DNA of 64,000 bases from Corinectria fuckeliana (Eukaryota > Ascomycota > Sordariomycetes > Hypocreales > Nectriaceae). Under the pieces are notes generated by a model. That model was not told the DNA's origin. It made no database searches and saw only the letters and a program-made list of their open reading frames with translations. Below are positions 10,819 to 22,170 of the stretch, one piece after another; within the stretch, counting starts at the first letter, position 1, and each line of letters starts with the position of its first letter. The DNA lies in assembly GCA_019137255.1 (NCBI GenBank), contig WPDH01000121.1, forward strand, positions 62,001 to 126,000. Reading direction: 5' to 3'. A program made the position numbers and the translations under genes.

Positions 10819-13110
10819 ATGGGTACTGGGAAGAAGGAAGCAACCCGGCGCGTGCGCCAGGGTAAGACTGGCGATGGCATGGCCAACGTCCGGGTCAAGG
10901 GCGAGAACTTCTATCGGTGAGTCGAGTCGTCTGGGCGGGCACCTTGCCTGTCCTCGCACGCTGGATGCGCTTTGCTAACCCACGACAGCGATGCGAAGAG
11001 GGTCAAGGCCTTGAACATGTACAAGGGAGGAGGCGCACAGAGGAACGCCAGTGGTGAGATCACCAAGGCTGCTGTGTTCCAGTCTAGGGACATCCCCAAC
11101 GCCCGCATCGAGCCGAACCGCAAGTGGTTTACCAACACCCGAGTGGTTTCACAGGACACCCTCAAGGCGTTCCGTGAGGCCATAGAGGAGAAGGCCAACG
11201 ATCCCTACCAGGTTCTTCTCAAGTCCAACAAGCTGCCCATGAGCTTGATCCACGACGGAGGCAAGGATACCCAAAACGGCGTCAAGCAGCACCAGGCTAA
11301 AATGACGGTCGAGACTTCACCGTTCGCCAATGTCTTCGGTCCCAAGGCCCAACGGAAGCGAGTCAAGCTTGGCGTCAGTAGCCTCACGGACCTGGCCGAT
11401 GACACCGAGAAGAGCATGGACACCTACCAAGATCGCCTCGAGCAAGCGAAGCTGTTGAGTGGTACCTCTGGCGACGCCGACGATGTAGATGCGGCCGACA
11501 AGCCCCTCACCATGGCGATCGAGCCCGTCTTCGACAAGGGTCAAAGCAAAAGAATCTGGAACGAGCTTTACAAGGTCATGGACTCTTCCGATGTCGTTAT
11601 CCATGTGCTTGATGCTCGAGACCCCATCGGCACGCGATGCCGGAGCGTCGAGAAGTACCTGAAGGAGGAAGCCCCCCACAAGCACTTGGTCTTTGTTTTG
11701 AACAAGTGCGACTTGGTCCCTACTGGTGTCGCTGTAAGTCTTAGATTCCCGTTTCTTCCTTTTCCCATCCTTCTCCCCCAAACCCCAATGTTCTTAGTCA
11801 GGATCCCATCCTTTTTCTTCCAGTGGAGGCGGTCTGTTATAACATTGGGAGATTGATTGCCCTTCTCGACTGTTGCAGCCTTGTGCTGTCAACTGATGCG
11901 TTCCGTTTTGGATACCATCATGAGATAAGCTGCGTGTCAGATTGAGTTGAAGTCTACCTATGCCGTTCTTATTGGCATCGATTGTATACTTCTTAGTGAT
12001 GACACAGACATACCCTTGACCTCGAGTCATACTTTTTATAAATTCAATGGACTTGGTACTAATTCCTCACAGGCTGCTTGGGTTCGCCGCCTTTCGAAAG
12101 AGTACCCAACTCTGGCTTTCCATGCCAGCATCAACAATTCCTTTGGAAAGGGTTCCCTCATCCAACTCCTACGTCAATTTTCCTCCCTGCACTCAGACCG
12201 AAAACAAATATCCGTCGGTCTGATTGGTGGCCCCAACACTGGCAAGTCGTCCATCATCAACACACTCCTCAAGAAGAAGGTCTGCACTGTGGCCCCGATT
12301 CCTGGAGAGACTAAGGTGTGGCAATATGTTGCCCTGATGAAGCGCATCTACCTCATCGACTGCCCCGGTGTGGTTCCCCCTTCCAGCACAGACACGCCTA
12401 CCGACCTAGTTCTACGAGGCGTGGTGCGAGTGGAGAAGGTTGAGCACCCAGAGCAGTACATCAATGCCCTCTTGGGTAAAGTGAAGCAACATCACATGGA
12501 GAAGACGTACGAGCTCGCGGGATGGACGAATCATGTTGAATTCTTGGAACTGCTCGCCCGAAAAGGCGGCCGTCTCCTTCGCGGGGGCGAACCGGACTTG
12601 GACGGTGTGGCCAAGATGGTCCTGAATGATTTCATGAGAGGGAAGATCCCATGGTTTACCCCTGCCCCTCCCGCGGAAGGCAACGAAGATGAGAAGGTTG
12701 GCGGTCGCGAAGGCCGACTTGGAGAGATGCCTCGCAAGCGGAAGCCTGAGCCAGAGGAGATGGTTGATGATCCGGATGTGTCGGCTGAGATGCAGCTTCA
12801 GCAGGAAGCTAGTGCAGCTTCACTAAAGGAGGATGATGAAGACAATGAGGAGTCAGACGAAGAAGTTTTTGAAGGGTTCGGGAGCGACACCGAGGACGCG
12901 AGGTCCAGGAAGCCTTCCTTCGGCGCCACTGTGGATGGAGGAAGTGACGTTGCGAGCGTCGCGGACGATGTCATCTCAATCGGCGGCTCCGAGGACGAGA
13001 CAGAACAGGAGCAACGCGCCACAATCCCCAATCCTCAATCTGACGAGGATGAGGAGGAGCGACGCAGTGGCAATAAGCCTCGAAAACGACGGAGAATATC
13101 GATGGACTGA
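10819..13110 (+). CDS. NOG2: Nucleolar GTP-binding protein 2 (60S biogenesis GTPase)
   Basis: Exons 10819-10916, 10989-11733 and 12073-13110 give 626 residues, usual for filamentous fungi. NOG2/Nug2 binds pre-60S particles in the nucleolus and nucleoplasm and must act before nuclear export. The N-terminus MGTGKKEATRRVRQGK and the NGP-type domain (FYRDAKRVKALNMYKGG, ARIEPNRKWFTNTRVV) are diagnostic. The GTPase is circularly permuted as in the YlqF/Nog2 class: G4 NKCDL at residue 271 precedes G1 GGPNTGKSS at 333 and G3 DCPGV at 377. The C-terminus is a long acidic tail with basic patches (KRKPEPEE, EDDEDNEESDEE). Intron 1 is 72 nt. Intron 2 is unusually long at 339 nt and sits in the middle of the GTPase fold, after G4. 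It shares a promoter with the divergent mS26-like gene. Confidence 0.95.
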
Positions 13111-14605
13111 GTGTGGTCGTTCCACACTTTTTGACCCGAGGTTGTTGCGAAACTAGACAACAAGATGCAGTCGGACCGTCAGTCTTGCCACCACTCTTCT
13201 TCTAGTCCCGACGCAACAGCCCTGATGAGAGGCAAGCTGCCTACATCACTCATGGCGGTGATCTCTCGTTCCGCTTCATGCGAGGCTCTGCTATGCTCGT
13301 GTGAGCACATCCACAAACGCACTAAGCACCAGACTCGAAGCGCTCGGGTACGCCGCTCCTAGGGAGTGGCAATGCTGTGGTCGACTACCTCTTCACGACA
13401 AAGCGGCATTTGTATCACATGGAGGAGCTTGTGGGGTTCGCAGAGTTCCGCTAGTTGGTGCCTTCAGCCAACTTGAAGGCCTGTTCTTCGTCGCTGACCA
13501 TTGGCTCTATCGGCTAGGATGTTGAGCCGGACGCAACCACGCGACGCTCTGGTCTCCGATCAGCCACCGATTCTGACTAGATTGTGGCCTCTAGGTCTAC
13601 TCAATGACTTCAACTGTCGCGTCATAGCTGGGATTTCTGGCTTACGTCTCGTCTCGACTGATGGCAGTTTCAGGGGCTTTGAGGACAACCAGTGCTGAGG
13701 GTTCTGCTGGAGTCAACTTCTTCTGCAAATAGAACGTCCTCGGCTTCTCGCCTGCCATGTTTACCGTATACCCATAATGGCACATCTTGACGATGTAATG
13801 ACTTAATCGAACATGATTCCGAATGAATTGCTTCCGTTCTCTGCTTTGCTGTGTCACTTTCATGTGGCTTACCGCTCTCTTTTCCCACGACAACCAATGA
13901 AACGTACATAGCCAACCTATTAGCAGGCTGCTGCCCTTCCATTGCAACTGATCTCGACCGGTTACTGCCATCGTCATCCGATGCCCCGGGATACGATTCG
14001 GGTTGTCTTCCAAAGCAAAGGAACCGTCATTACTAAGGTACTTGAGTAGCCTGAAACTTTCCCAAAGGGCGTGCTTGGATTTGATGGACTCGAAGCAACG
14101 GACTATTTGGCCTTTCTTCTATCGATCCCTCGTAGTTGCCCTTGATCATCATGTGACCAATTCTGCCCATGTTCAATGCGTGGGCCGAGGACGCCTGTTC
14201 CTGACCGATGCCCGGTGTGGCCGAAGTCCACGGGACAGCAAAGGAACAAGCTAAAAAAGACGAAATGAGTAGAGCCAGTAATTATTCTCTCGCTCTAAGC
14301 CCAGGGATGCTTGGTTTCGCGGGGCAGTTTAGTTTTGTTTGTGTGAACGAACGGCCTGGCAGCTGTCAAGTCTGCCTGCTGAACACTTCCCAGCTCCCGT
14401 TTCCGCCACGTCACTTGAGCCGTCGATGAGTGAAGAGTGAGTTGAACGTAGCTCGGCCCTGCAATTCACCTCCGTTCGCCGAAAAAAACCTTTCAAGGAT
14501 AACCTTCTTTCCTCATCCTTCCCATTCACTCATCAAACTTCCTCGCTTCATCACATTTTGACCGCCAACACAGCTTCGATCCGGTTTTGTCTATCAACCG
14601 AAACG
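13111..14605. other. Intergenic region, no gene seen
   Basis: About 1.5 kb without a recognisable gene; the short frames here have no familiar motif. The final 150 bases before 14606 are rich in CTT/TCA and resemble a 5' leader for the next gene. Confidence 0.5.
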
Positions 14606-15803
14606 ATGATGTCAACTTCGGTAACAGAGCCACCGTCGTCGGCTCCCTTGACAGAAACATCAACGGTCAGACTCGTCCAGTCTCCCGCCAAAGCAGCTAC
14701 CGGGAGTCTTGGTTCACTCCCCAACACCGAACTTCGCCCCCAAACTCCCCTTTCGTTGGTGAGGCATCGTCACGTCCACACACAGACTCCACGCTTGGCT
14801 AACGACCTTTTCAAGAACACGGAGCCTCCTAGCTCCGAGGCTCGAGTTTCTCGGACGACAGCTCCCAAGTCAAGCGGCGACACATTATAGGGTATGAACC
14901 CAGCAACCCATCTTTTTCGTAACAAGAGAATCGCTAATCAGATCACCAGATGATGTGTCTACCTTGCCAACTCCGAGCAAGTCTACCAAGACGTCCCCTT
15001 TGGCTCCCGGCGCCCAGGTCACCAGTCCTAAACTGCCTAGCAGCCATGAATCGTCTTGGCGTAGACTTGCGGCTCCGGCTCAGGCCACGACGCCGACCCC
15101 CCAATCCACCGAGGGCTTCACTCGACGAAACATCCAGCGGCCCTCCCATCGGGCAGAGGCTAGCGAAACGAAGCGTTCCCCCAACGTACTCGCTCCTCGC
15201 CGACCATCCAGGATCACCAAGTCCGCTCGACCCAAGTCGTCTGCGAGCACTGTTCCCCTCAGCGAGTTCAAAAACATGGATGCAGAGACTCTCGCCACTT
15301 TCACCAAGCAGCAGAATTATCATCGCGAACCCGTCTCACCAACCAACTGGACCAAGCACGCCCTCCCACCAGCGTCTCCTTCGCCTACACAGATTCTCCA
15401 GGAGAACGGCTGCCTCCAATGGCAGATCCGCATGGCGCGACACATGAGCTACCGCGGCCATGTCGGCCCTTTCGAGATTGGAGATTGCCTGGTTGGCGTA
15501 GACCGAAGCACGGGAGGCATTTATAGAATTGCTGCCCGCGTCCACAGTGATACCACTGGATACTTCTAGAAGGATGTGTTCACTGGCGCACCCTTCGACG
15601 TCGAGAAGAACAAGAACAACTGGAAGACCGGGTGCGGCAAGCCAAGGGCTGGTCCTGGCGGAGCGTTCCGTGGGTTTGACAACGACTATCTCCTCAAAAT
15701 GGCTATGCTCAGTTTCAACTCTCCTGACCGGGATGCTCTTTTGAACCCTGAACCGGAGGCCAAGTCGGCTCTCCGAAATGGACAGGACCCGATGTGGTTC
15801 TAG
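14606..15803 (+). pseudogene. Fungal protein of unknown function, interrupted by two in-frame TAG codons
   Basis: Exon 1 (14606-14891) encodes a Ser/Thr/Pro-rich disordered start. A good donor (GTATGA at 14892) and acceptor (CACCAG ending 14949) join it in phase to exon 2 (14950-15803). Exon 2 first encodes more disordered sequence, then a denser region (ETLATFTKQQNYHREPVSP, WQIRMARHMSYRGHVGPFE, GGIYRIAARVH, then DVFTGAPFDVEKN, FRGFDNDYLLKMAMLSF) up to a TAG at 15801. Two TAG codons break the frame: 14888-14890, right before the donor, and 15567-15569, inside the dense region. Everything else stays open and protein-like on both sides, and no convincing intron removes either stop. I do not recognise a function. 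Options are a young null allele (CAG to TAG), programmed readthrough, A-to-I mRNA editing, or translation from the internal ATG at 15276 (which still meets the second stop). Confidence 0.6.
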
Positions 15804-16685
15804 ACGGGGGAAATGACCCCATGCCAGATGATGAACAGGTGACGAGGGGTGATTCATTGACGAGCGTCTCATGCACACTTCGTTTGAAGTCTTTTGCATG
15901 CATCTGAATGGCTCGGTTTCGATAATGTTTAGTTGACTGATTGAGTGGTTTGGATGTTGAGGGGTAAAGTAATGTGACGGAAAGAAGCGTACACTTGCTG
16001 TCGCATGCGAGGTAGACTACACGCATAGAGCATCGTATAGAGAGTCATTTGAGAATCTTGGTCACGAGCCGATCCAGTGTCTTCGTCGTGTTGTGCGGAT
16101 GAATGGCGAGCGTCAGATGATGACTCGGCAGACGGAAAGCTGAACCGAAGATAGTCCCATGCCGTAGATGGAAATCGTCTCTGGCTACATGGTGTGCACT
16201 GGAAGTCGTTCATTTCTGAATGAAGTGAGTTTGCGGATCGTGGCGTGTCATCGTGTGCGGGAGAACGGTCCGATGGCACGAACCGCGACCACATTGCCCA
16301 CCAAGGGAACCTGAGCTTGGCGGCGCTGTCAAATCATCGACGCCAGATCCATGGACACGCATCATTTAGAGTGCTATGTGGGTTCCCCGCTGCCATTGAG
16401 GATCGCGGGACCTCACGTTCCGTGTTACTGTGAGCTGATCGAGGGGGCAAACCATATAGACAGGGAGGGTAACCTACGGACGGGGATCTTCCTCAAGGGT
16501 AATTGCTGCTGCTCGAAGAAATCATGTCCGAAAACGATCAACCGACAAGTTCGCAGCCGGCGGATCACGATGCTCCGTGACGGTTCAGAGTTCCGGAACA
16601 CATATACATAATATAACTCTTCAACCAAGGCTCCATATGAGTTTGTTGGCGGGCGTCTCACCATTCCGCATTCTTAGTCGCCAAG
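15804..16685. other. Intergenic region upstream of the mannanase gene
   Basis: No gene is seen in 0.9 kb. It should contain the mannanase promoter. One CreA/CRE1-type core (GCGGGG on the minus strand) is at 16385-16390, which would fit carbon repression, but such short matches arise by chance. Confidence 0.45.
16601..16618 (+). promoter_or_regulatory. Possible TATA element of the mannanase gene
   Basis: An AT-rich CATATACATAATATAACT stretch sits 70-85 bases before the start codon in otherwise GC-balanced sequence, a sensible place for a TATA box in a strongly inducible fungal cellulase-type gene. Confidence 0.35.
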
Positions 16686-18155
16686 ATGAAGCTGACTACC
16701 GGTACCTTCGCAATCGCTTCTCTTGTCCACTTCGCCTTGGCGCAGTCGCCATTGTACGGACAATGTGGTGGCAGCTCATGGACTGGCTCGAAGACATGTG
16801 TCGCCGGCGCAGTCTGCCATGTCTACAGTGATTACTACTCTCAATGCATCCCCGGTGAGTTGTCCCCTCTGGGCCAAAACACCAACTTCTTGGATTCTCA
16901 CAGCTTGTAGGAACTAGTGACCCGGGCAGCTCGACGACGCTGAAGACATCGACTGCGTCTCCCACGGCGACGGCGACGGCATCCAATCCGCCAGCAAGCA
17001 CCGACTTTGCGACAACGAGTGGAACTCACTTCACAATCGATGGCGTCACCAAGTACTTTGCCGGTACCAACTGCTACTGGTGTAGCTTCCTCCCTCTCCA
17101 GAGCGACGCCGAGCTGGTCATGAGCCATCTGGAGGCGTCGGGCCTAAAGATTCTGCGAGTCTGGGGCTTCAACGACGTCGACACCAAGCCCACCGACAGC
17201 ACAGTCTGGTTCCAATACCTTTCTTCATCGGGTTCCGAGATCAACACGGGCGCCAACGGACTCCAGCGCCTAGATTGGATCGTGGATGCGGCCGAGAATC
17301 ATGGCGTGAAACTCATCATCAACTTTGTCAACAACTGGGACGACTACGGTGGCATTTCAGCGTACACCAATGCCTTCGGAGGTGACCATGGCGGCTGGTT
17401 CACGAACACGCAAGCGCAAACCCAGTACCGCAAATACATTGACGCCATCGTCGGTCGGTACAGAGACTCGACCGCCGTTCTTGCGTGGGAGCTGGCCAAC
17501 GAGCCTCGCTGCAACGGCTGCGATACGGATGTCATCTTCGACTGGGGTACGGAGACCTCCCAGTACATCAAGTCCCTGGATTCAGACCATCTCGTGACGC
17601 TTGGAGATGAGGGCTTCGGCCTCCCAGGAGACGGCAGCTATCCTTACACCTACGGCGAAGGGGTAGACTGGGAGCAGATGCTAACCATCGACACCCTTGA
17701 CTTTGCCACCTTCCACTTGTACCCTACCTCTTGTAAGCTCGTCCCGAAGTCTCGCTCTCCTTGGACCTTGGGCTGATGGTGTCTGATAACTAGGGGGTGT
17801 GTCCACCGACTGGGGCAACGACTGGGTTGAAGCCCATGCCGCACTATGTGTCGAGGCTGGCGTCCCGTGTTTCTTTGAGGAGTGTAAGTCTAGGCGGACA
17901 ATGCCCGAGTTCGAGAAGATGAAGAAGCTGACGCGCCCGGACCTAGATGGAATGACTTACGACCAGTGCGCAGTCGAGAAGGAGTGGCAGGCGACATCTC
18001 TGGCCGCGGACGGGATGGCCGGCGACGCGTTTTGGCAGCTTGGCGACACTATCAGCACTGGGCAGAGCCACAACGATGGGAACACCATCTACTACGGTAG
18101 CGATACCTGGACGTGCCTCGTAACAGACCATGTTGGTGCGATTCCGGCGAAATAA
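16686..18155 (+). CDS. Secreted endo-beta-1,4-mannanase, CBM1 plus GH5
   Basis: This enzyme hydrolyses beta-1,4 bonds in plant mannans outside the cell. Exons 16686-16854, 16911-17732, 17794-17883 and 17947-18155 give 429 residues, like Trichoderma Man5A. It has a signal peptide (about 1-20), an N-terminal cellulose-binding CBM1 (about 21-57, YGQCGGSSWTGSKTC with YSQC), a Thr/Ser/Pro linker, and a GH5 (subfamily 7-like) barrel starting at FTIDGVTKYFAGTN. The acid/base Glu is in ELANEPRC (residue 254). The third intron (17884-17946, GTAAGT donor, GCTGAC branch, CTAG acceptor) is 63 nt without stops, so it can be misread as coding. Removing it creates FFEEYGMTYDQC, restoring the family's nucleophile motif EEYG. 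The family usually has a C-terminal or no CBM in many species; here it is N-terminal. Confidence 0.93.
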
Positions 18156-18524
18156 GAGGCTGGAGCTTGAAGGAAGATGATTTGGGGGTGGTCGTAGGAG
18201 AAAAGAAGCCAAAGAAGCCAAAGCATAGCGAACAGCTACTATGAACCAAAACATAAAAAATCCGACATGATCGGTGCTAAACGGTCGTAGTCGTGACGAT
18301 AGACAGACCCAGCCTGAAGTTTAGGTGGCTGACCTGAGAGACGCCGTACCGGAAGAATTGCCACCCGACCCTAGAAAAATAAAGGATGGTTATCCCACAG
18401 GCAGCACCCATCCTTGGTCAATCAACTTGGCTCAACCATTCTTTGATCTCTATCTACTAACTAGAGTACCTAGCAACCCTTCAATTTCAACACTGTCTAC
18501 TTTGTTTTTGCTCTATACTCCATA
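18156..18524. other. Intergenic region
   Basis: This holds the mannanase 3' UTR and the promoter of the next plus-strand gene. No gene or notable signal is seen. Confidence 0.5.
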
Positions 18525-19155
18525 ATGGGCTCGTCATCATCCAAGGTCGCCCGAGGCGCGACACGGAAGTATCCAACTCGCGGCCCGGGATCTGCGGTCC
18601 CTGCTGCGACGCCGCGATCACAACCAGTCGCAAGGCCGCCCAAGGTCGGACCTTCGGGAGGTGGTTCAAAGGACGACGGTAGGCTGGTCGAACCCGCGAC
18701 GGAAGGCATGGGCCGCTGACTCGTTACTCTTAGCTATCCGCGCCGACGGAGCAGACCCCGACTTCGCGACAGGCGACTTCTCTCGCCGCCTGCACCAGAT
18801 GGGCATGGTGGACCCGAGCCCGACGTACTCCCCTTCGTCCTCCGCCGCACACAACCTCGGGCCTCAAGCCCCCGGGGCTTCTACGTTTGCCCCGAGCAGA
18901 AGCAACCCCACCCTCTCCGCGCTCGAGGCTCGCCAACGATTACAACAGGAAGCCGAGGAGGACTTTGGGTCCATGGGGCGCGCAAACACGCAGGGAAGGC
19001 GGTTCCTCGATATGCGGACCATGGTGGATGCAATGAAACTGCGCGGCCACGGGGTTGCTGATAGGGATATCGAGGCGAGGCTCAGGATTCGCCCGGGGCT
19101 CTTAGAGAAGCTCGGTCGCCAGCGCGTGCTCGCCCATGTGACGAGTCCAAATTGA
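18525..19155 (+). CDS. Small fungal protein with predicted N-myristoylation start
   Basis: Exons 18525-18678 and 18734-19155 (55-nt intron, GTAGGC donor, CTTAG acceptor) give 191 residues. The start MGSSSSKVAR matches the N-myristoylation consensus (Gly2, Ser6), suggesting membrane attachment. Residues 10-110 are basic and Pro/Ser/Gly-rich, probably disordered. The C-terminal half is folded-looking: LEARQRLQQEAEEDFG, then GRRFLDMRTMVDAMKLRGHGVADRDIEARLRIRPGLLEKLG, which reads like a helix-turn-helix with a D-I-E-x-R-L-x-I turn. No cysteine pairs are present, so it is not a CHCH protein. I do not recognise the family. Coding quality is supported by the in-phase intron and the well-formed C-terminus. 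Confidence 0.7.
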
Positions 19156-19404
19156 AGACAAGACGAATTCTTTCCCAACCAGGTCCAATGGCTGATCGTT
19201 GATTTTACCTGCTATGAAACGAAAGAGTGACAACACGAGCATTGCGATTTGTGACCCAAGCCTGTCCTCCTCGCTCCCAGAACGATTACAAGACGCCGGC
19301 ATGCAAAACAGTCGAGTTCAATCTGGCCAATGTCCTCGCTTGCAAGATATGGGACTGCGTCGCCATCTGTTTCTCTCCTTCCTTTCAACATGACGGAATT
19401 GAAC

Positions 19405-20476
19405 TTACCACGCCGCGTGTCCGCCATCAATCCGGAGATCACTACCCGTCATGAAGCTGCTGGCATCGCTGAGAAGGAAGATGGCGGCGCCACGATACTC
19501 TCCGGGGTCGCTGACACGGCCGAGCATGTTCTCCTGTGGCCACTTGGTCTCTCGTTCGGGGTAGTCGCTGAAGAGGTTTCTCAGCATCTGAGTCAGGATA
19601 TACCCAGGCGACAGAGTGTTCACGCGGATGCCGTACTGGCCCCATTCGGAAGCCAAGTTGCGGCCAAGCTGGACGACTGCTGCCTTGGACGGGTTGTAAA
19701 CTCTGGCCGTGGGTTAGCGGCTAAGCGATTCGCAAGCGAAGGGAGGTCGCGAAGCAGATGACTAGTACGTACGGGGCGATCATGCCCCTGTTGGCAATGG
19801 CAGCGCTCATGCTGGCGATCAAGCAGATGCTTCCGGGTTGCTTGAGACGGATCATCTGACGAGCGGCCGCCTGGGCTGTCATGAAGCAACCTGTGAAGTT
19901 GATGCTCATCATCCTGTCGGCGTCCTCGGCCGTGTACTCGAGCGCTGGCGTTTCCTGGTTGATGCCCGCGGCGGCAATCAGACCATCCAGTCGACCGCTT
20001 TCGTCGGCGATCCCCTCAAAGATCTTATTCAGCTTTGGAACGTCTCGGACGTCGACTTCGTGGTATGTCAGAGATGTGCCAAGTTCCTCGCGCGCTCGCT
20101 TGGCGATGTGGGAGAAGCTGGACGTCGGATCGGACTCCGGCGAAGGCAGACGATCAATCGCATGGACTGTGGTATCCGTCGTCAGCAAAGCAATGGAAGG
20201 TTGTCATTGCAGCTGATTGGCAATCTGACCTGTGGCGCCGGCCTCGAGCAAGGCTTCGACCTGAACCAGGCCTAGACCTCGCGCACCGCCAGATACGACA
20301 ACCACTTTGTCCTTCATGCTGAACTCGGGCAGCATATGGCGCTGGCCGAGCGCAGCACTCTGAGAAGAAGCCGTGCTGTGCAAGGCTCGGATGGCGGCGG
20401 CCGCGGTTGGCTGAGTTGTCAGCTTAGCGGGCGCCTGCTGCGAGAGCGTCTTCAAGACGGGGGCAATCTTGGACAT
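19405..20476 (-). CDS. Short-chain dehydrogenase, D-arabinitol/mannitol dehydrogenase-like, probably mitochondrial
   Basis: Exons 20476-20230, 20166-19773 and 19702-19405 give 312 residues. The chosen ATG (20476) starts a basic, hydroxylated leader (MSKIAPVLKTLSQQAPAKL, ALHSTASSQ) resembling a mitochondrial presequence; an earlier in-frame ATG at 20545 gives a poorer start. The Rossmann motif SGGARGLG follows the common family lead-in FSMKDKVVVV. Further SDR landmarks are AAAGIN, SMSAAIAN with the catalytic Ser region, the active-site YNPSK (Tyr and Lys), and a C-terminal DLRIDGGHAAW. This pattern fits fungal D-arabinitol 2-dehydrogenase and mannitol dehydrogenase-type SDRs that interconvert polyols and ketoses with NAD(P). 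Substrate choice cannot be told from sequence. The second intron splits the codon before the active-site segment. Confidence 0.88.
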
Positions 20477-22170
20477 GTTGCGATTGCGGCGTTGGCGGAG
20501 GCGCCAAGGGATGATGGATTGGATGCGGTATGGTTTCTGGCACACACACTTTCAGGCATTCAAGGCGAGGGAGAAGGTTTCTTATGTATGTTGGGTACCT
20601 GGAATTGCTACACCACACAACAACACCAACAGCCAGCAACGACAGCCGGCTTCACGAGCATGGCAGCTTCGAGGGGGGCAGCTTCGGGAGGCGAAGACGC
20701 GCGAGTGGGAGAGGGGAGGAGGTTGCAGCGAAGCCCGCCAGCACTAGGACGATATCGAAGATGCCGGAGAAGCTCGGGTTTCCTGCAACAGTTAAAGTCG
20801 GGGCCGCCGCGTCCGGGGTGCGATGGACGGGGCCCCGCTTCGCTTCGTCTCGGCCGTCTAAGCTGGAATGGTTCAAAGCCGACAAACGATGCATGGATGG
20901 ATGGATGCTCTTCTTTGCTTTGCCAGTTGACATCCCATGACCTCAGTCAGATGGGCTCGTCAAGATTGGGCTCCCGCTGCAGGGCGTGTCCCGCCGAGAT
21001 GCATGCAACCGTTCCCCCCACCCTCTTGGCTCTGGATTTGGAATGACCGGCATGTAGACGTAGAGCTTGGAGTCGTGGCGCCTTAGCGTCGAAGCAAGCC
21101 TTGGCCTGTTGGACGTGGACGTCAAGAATCCCAAGAGGTTCGTTGTTGGTCACCAGATCCGGTTGATTGTTGTTGGGCATGCGTCTCGGTAGCTGCCCAG
21201 TTTCTGCGTGGCATGCATGCCCTATTAGAGACTCGTGGAACCCGTAGATAGGCATTACTTCACCTGTTGCTTCCGGCACTCTGGAAGGCTGGCGTCGGCC
21301 TGACAGCAATCGGCAACGGGGGGCTTGCTCTAGTTACAGTGTAAGCCATCAGCCATCAGCCATCCGGGCTCTAATAGATGATGGATGCACCGAGGACGCA
21401 TCGATGATGCATCAATGGCATGGATAGGGCCGCCAGATACTCTGCAGGGCGAGTAGCACAAGACACAGGGCAATTGGTCTCGCGGCTTGGCCCGGGACTT
21501 GTCGTCTCTTCCTTTCAAGTTCCCAGCCCGCCGCATGTTTCGGGGCCGACGGACAATCGTTCCCCGTGCGTGCTTGCTCGGTCCGTTTTAGGAAATCCCG
21601 GGGATGTCGTCGTCGTTCAGGTTTGACTCGCCCCACGACCTCCGCTTGCGGCCCTCGGCCCGGGATATCTCTTTATGGTGTTTCTTCGTCGCAGCTTTGC
21701 ATGCCCAGGAGCTCGGGTAAGCCTGCGAATATTTGTCAATCAATCGCGCCGTGTGTCGACCCGCCCCAATCGAATCCACGCTGCTTTGCTCTTCCAAGGT
21801 CACGCAGCATTAGCTCCTCGTTGTTGCACCACTAGGTACCTATGTACTCACATCAGGCCAAAAGGCGTACGCCAACTGGTGCATCCGTGCTCCGTATTAG
21901 TGCTTCGAAAGTTCTCGTCTTAGTTTGTCTTCAGTCCCAAACGAACCTTGATTCGCGCGAGCCAGATGAAGGGGCGTTGCGACAACGTCTTTTTGTATTC
22001 TGGACGACTCAAGCTCCCAGTATGTATATACGTATGTAAACTAGATAAATATATGCTCTAAGCAAACACCGAATAACCCGCCCTCTTTTTGTCTCTTCTG
22101 TCTCTTTTCTCCCATTGTATTTTTTTCTAAGTGCACTTCGCGGTCAGAAATTCGGCATTCGAAATCCCAA
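20477..22170. other. Intergenic region, no gene seen
   Basis: About 1.7 kb between the SDR start and the stop of the transporter gene. It contains short simple repeats (a GGAT run near 20893-20905 and CAGCCAT repeats near 21345-21362) and a TAGGTACCTA-type palindrome near 21834. Plus-strand frames here overlap the SDR promoter and show no protein features. Confidence 0.55.

Noticed and set aside
15492..15569. A 78-nt intron that would remove the second TAG of the gene at 14606
   Set aside because: The donor would be GTTGGC with no clear branch point, and it would remove sequence that looks conserved and protein-like; kept only as a remote possibility.
20336..21046. 236-codon plus-strand frame
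   Set aside because: It overlaps the start of the well-supported SDR and its promoter, and its composition is Gly/Arg/Ser-rich without any domain.
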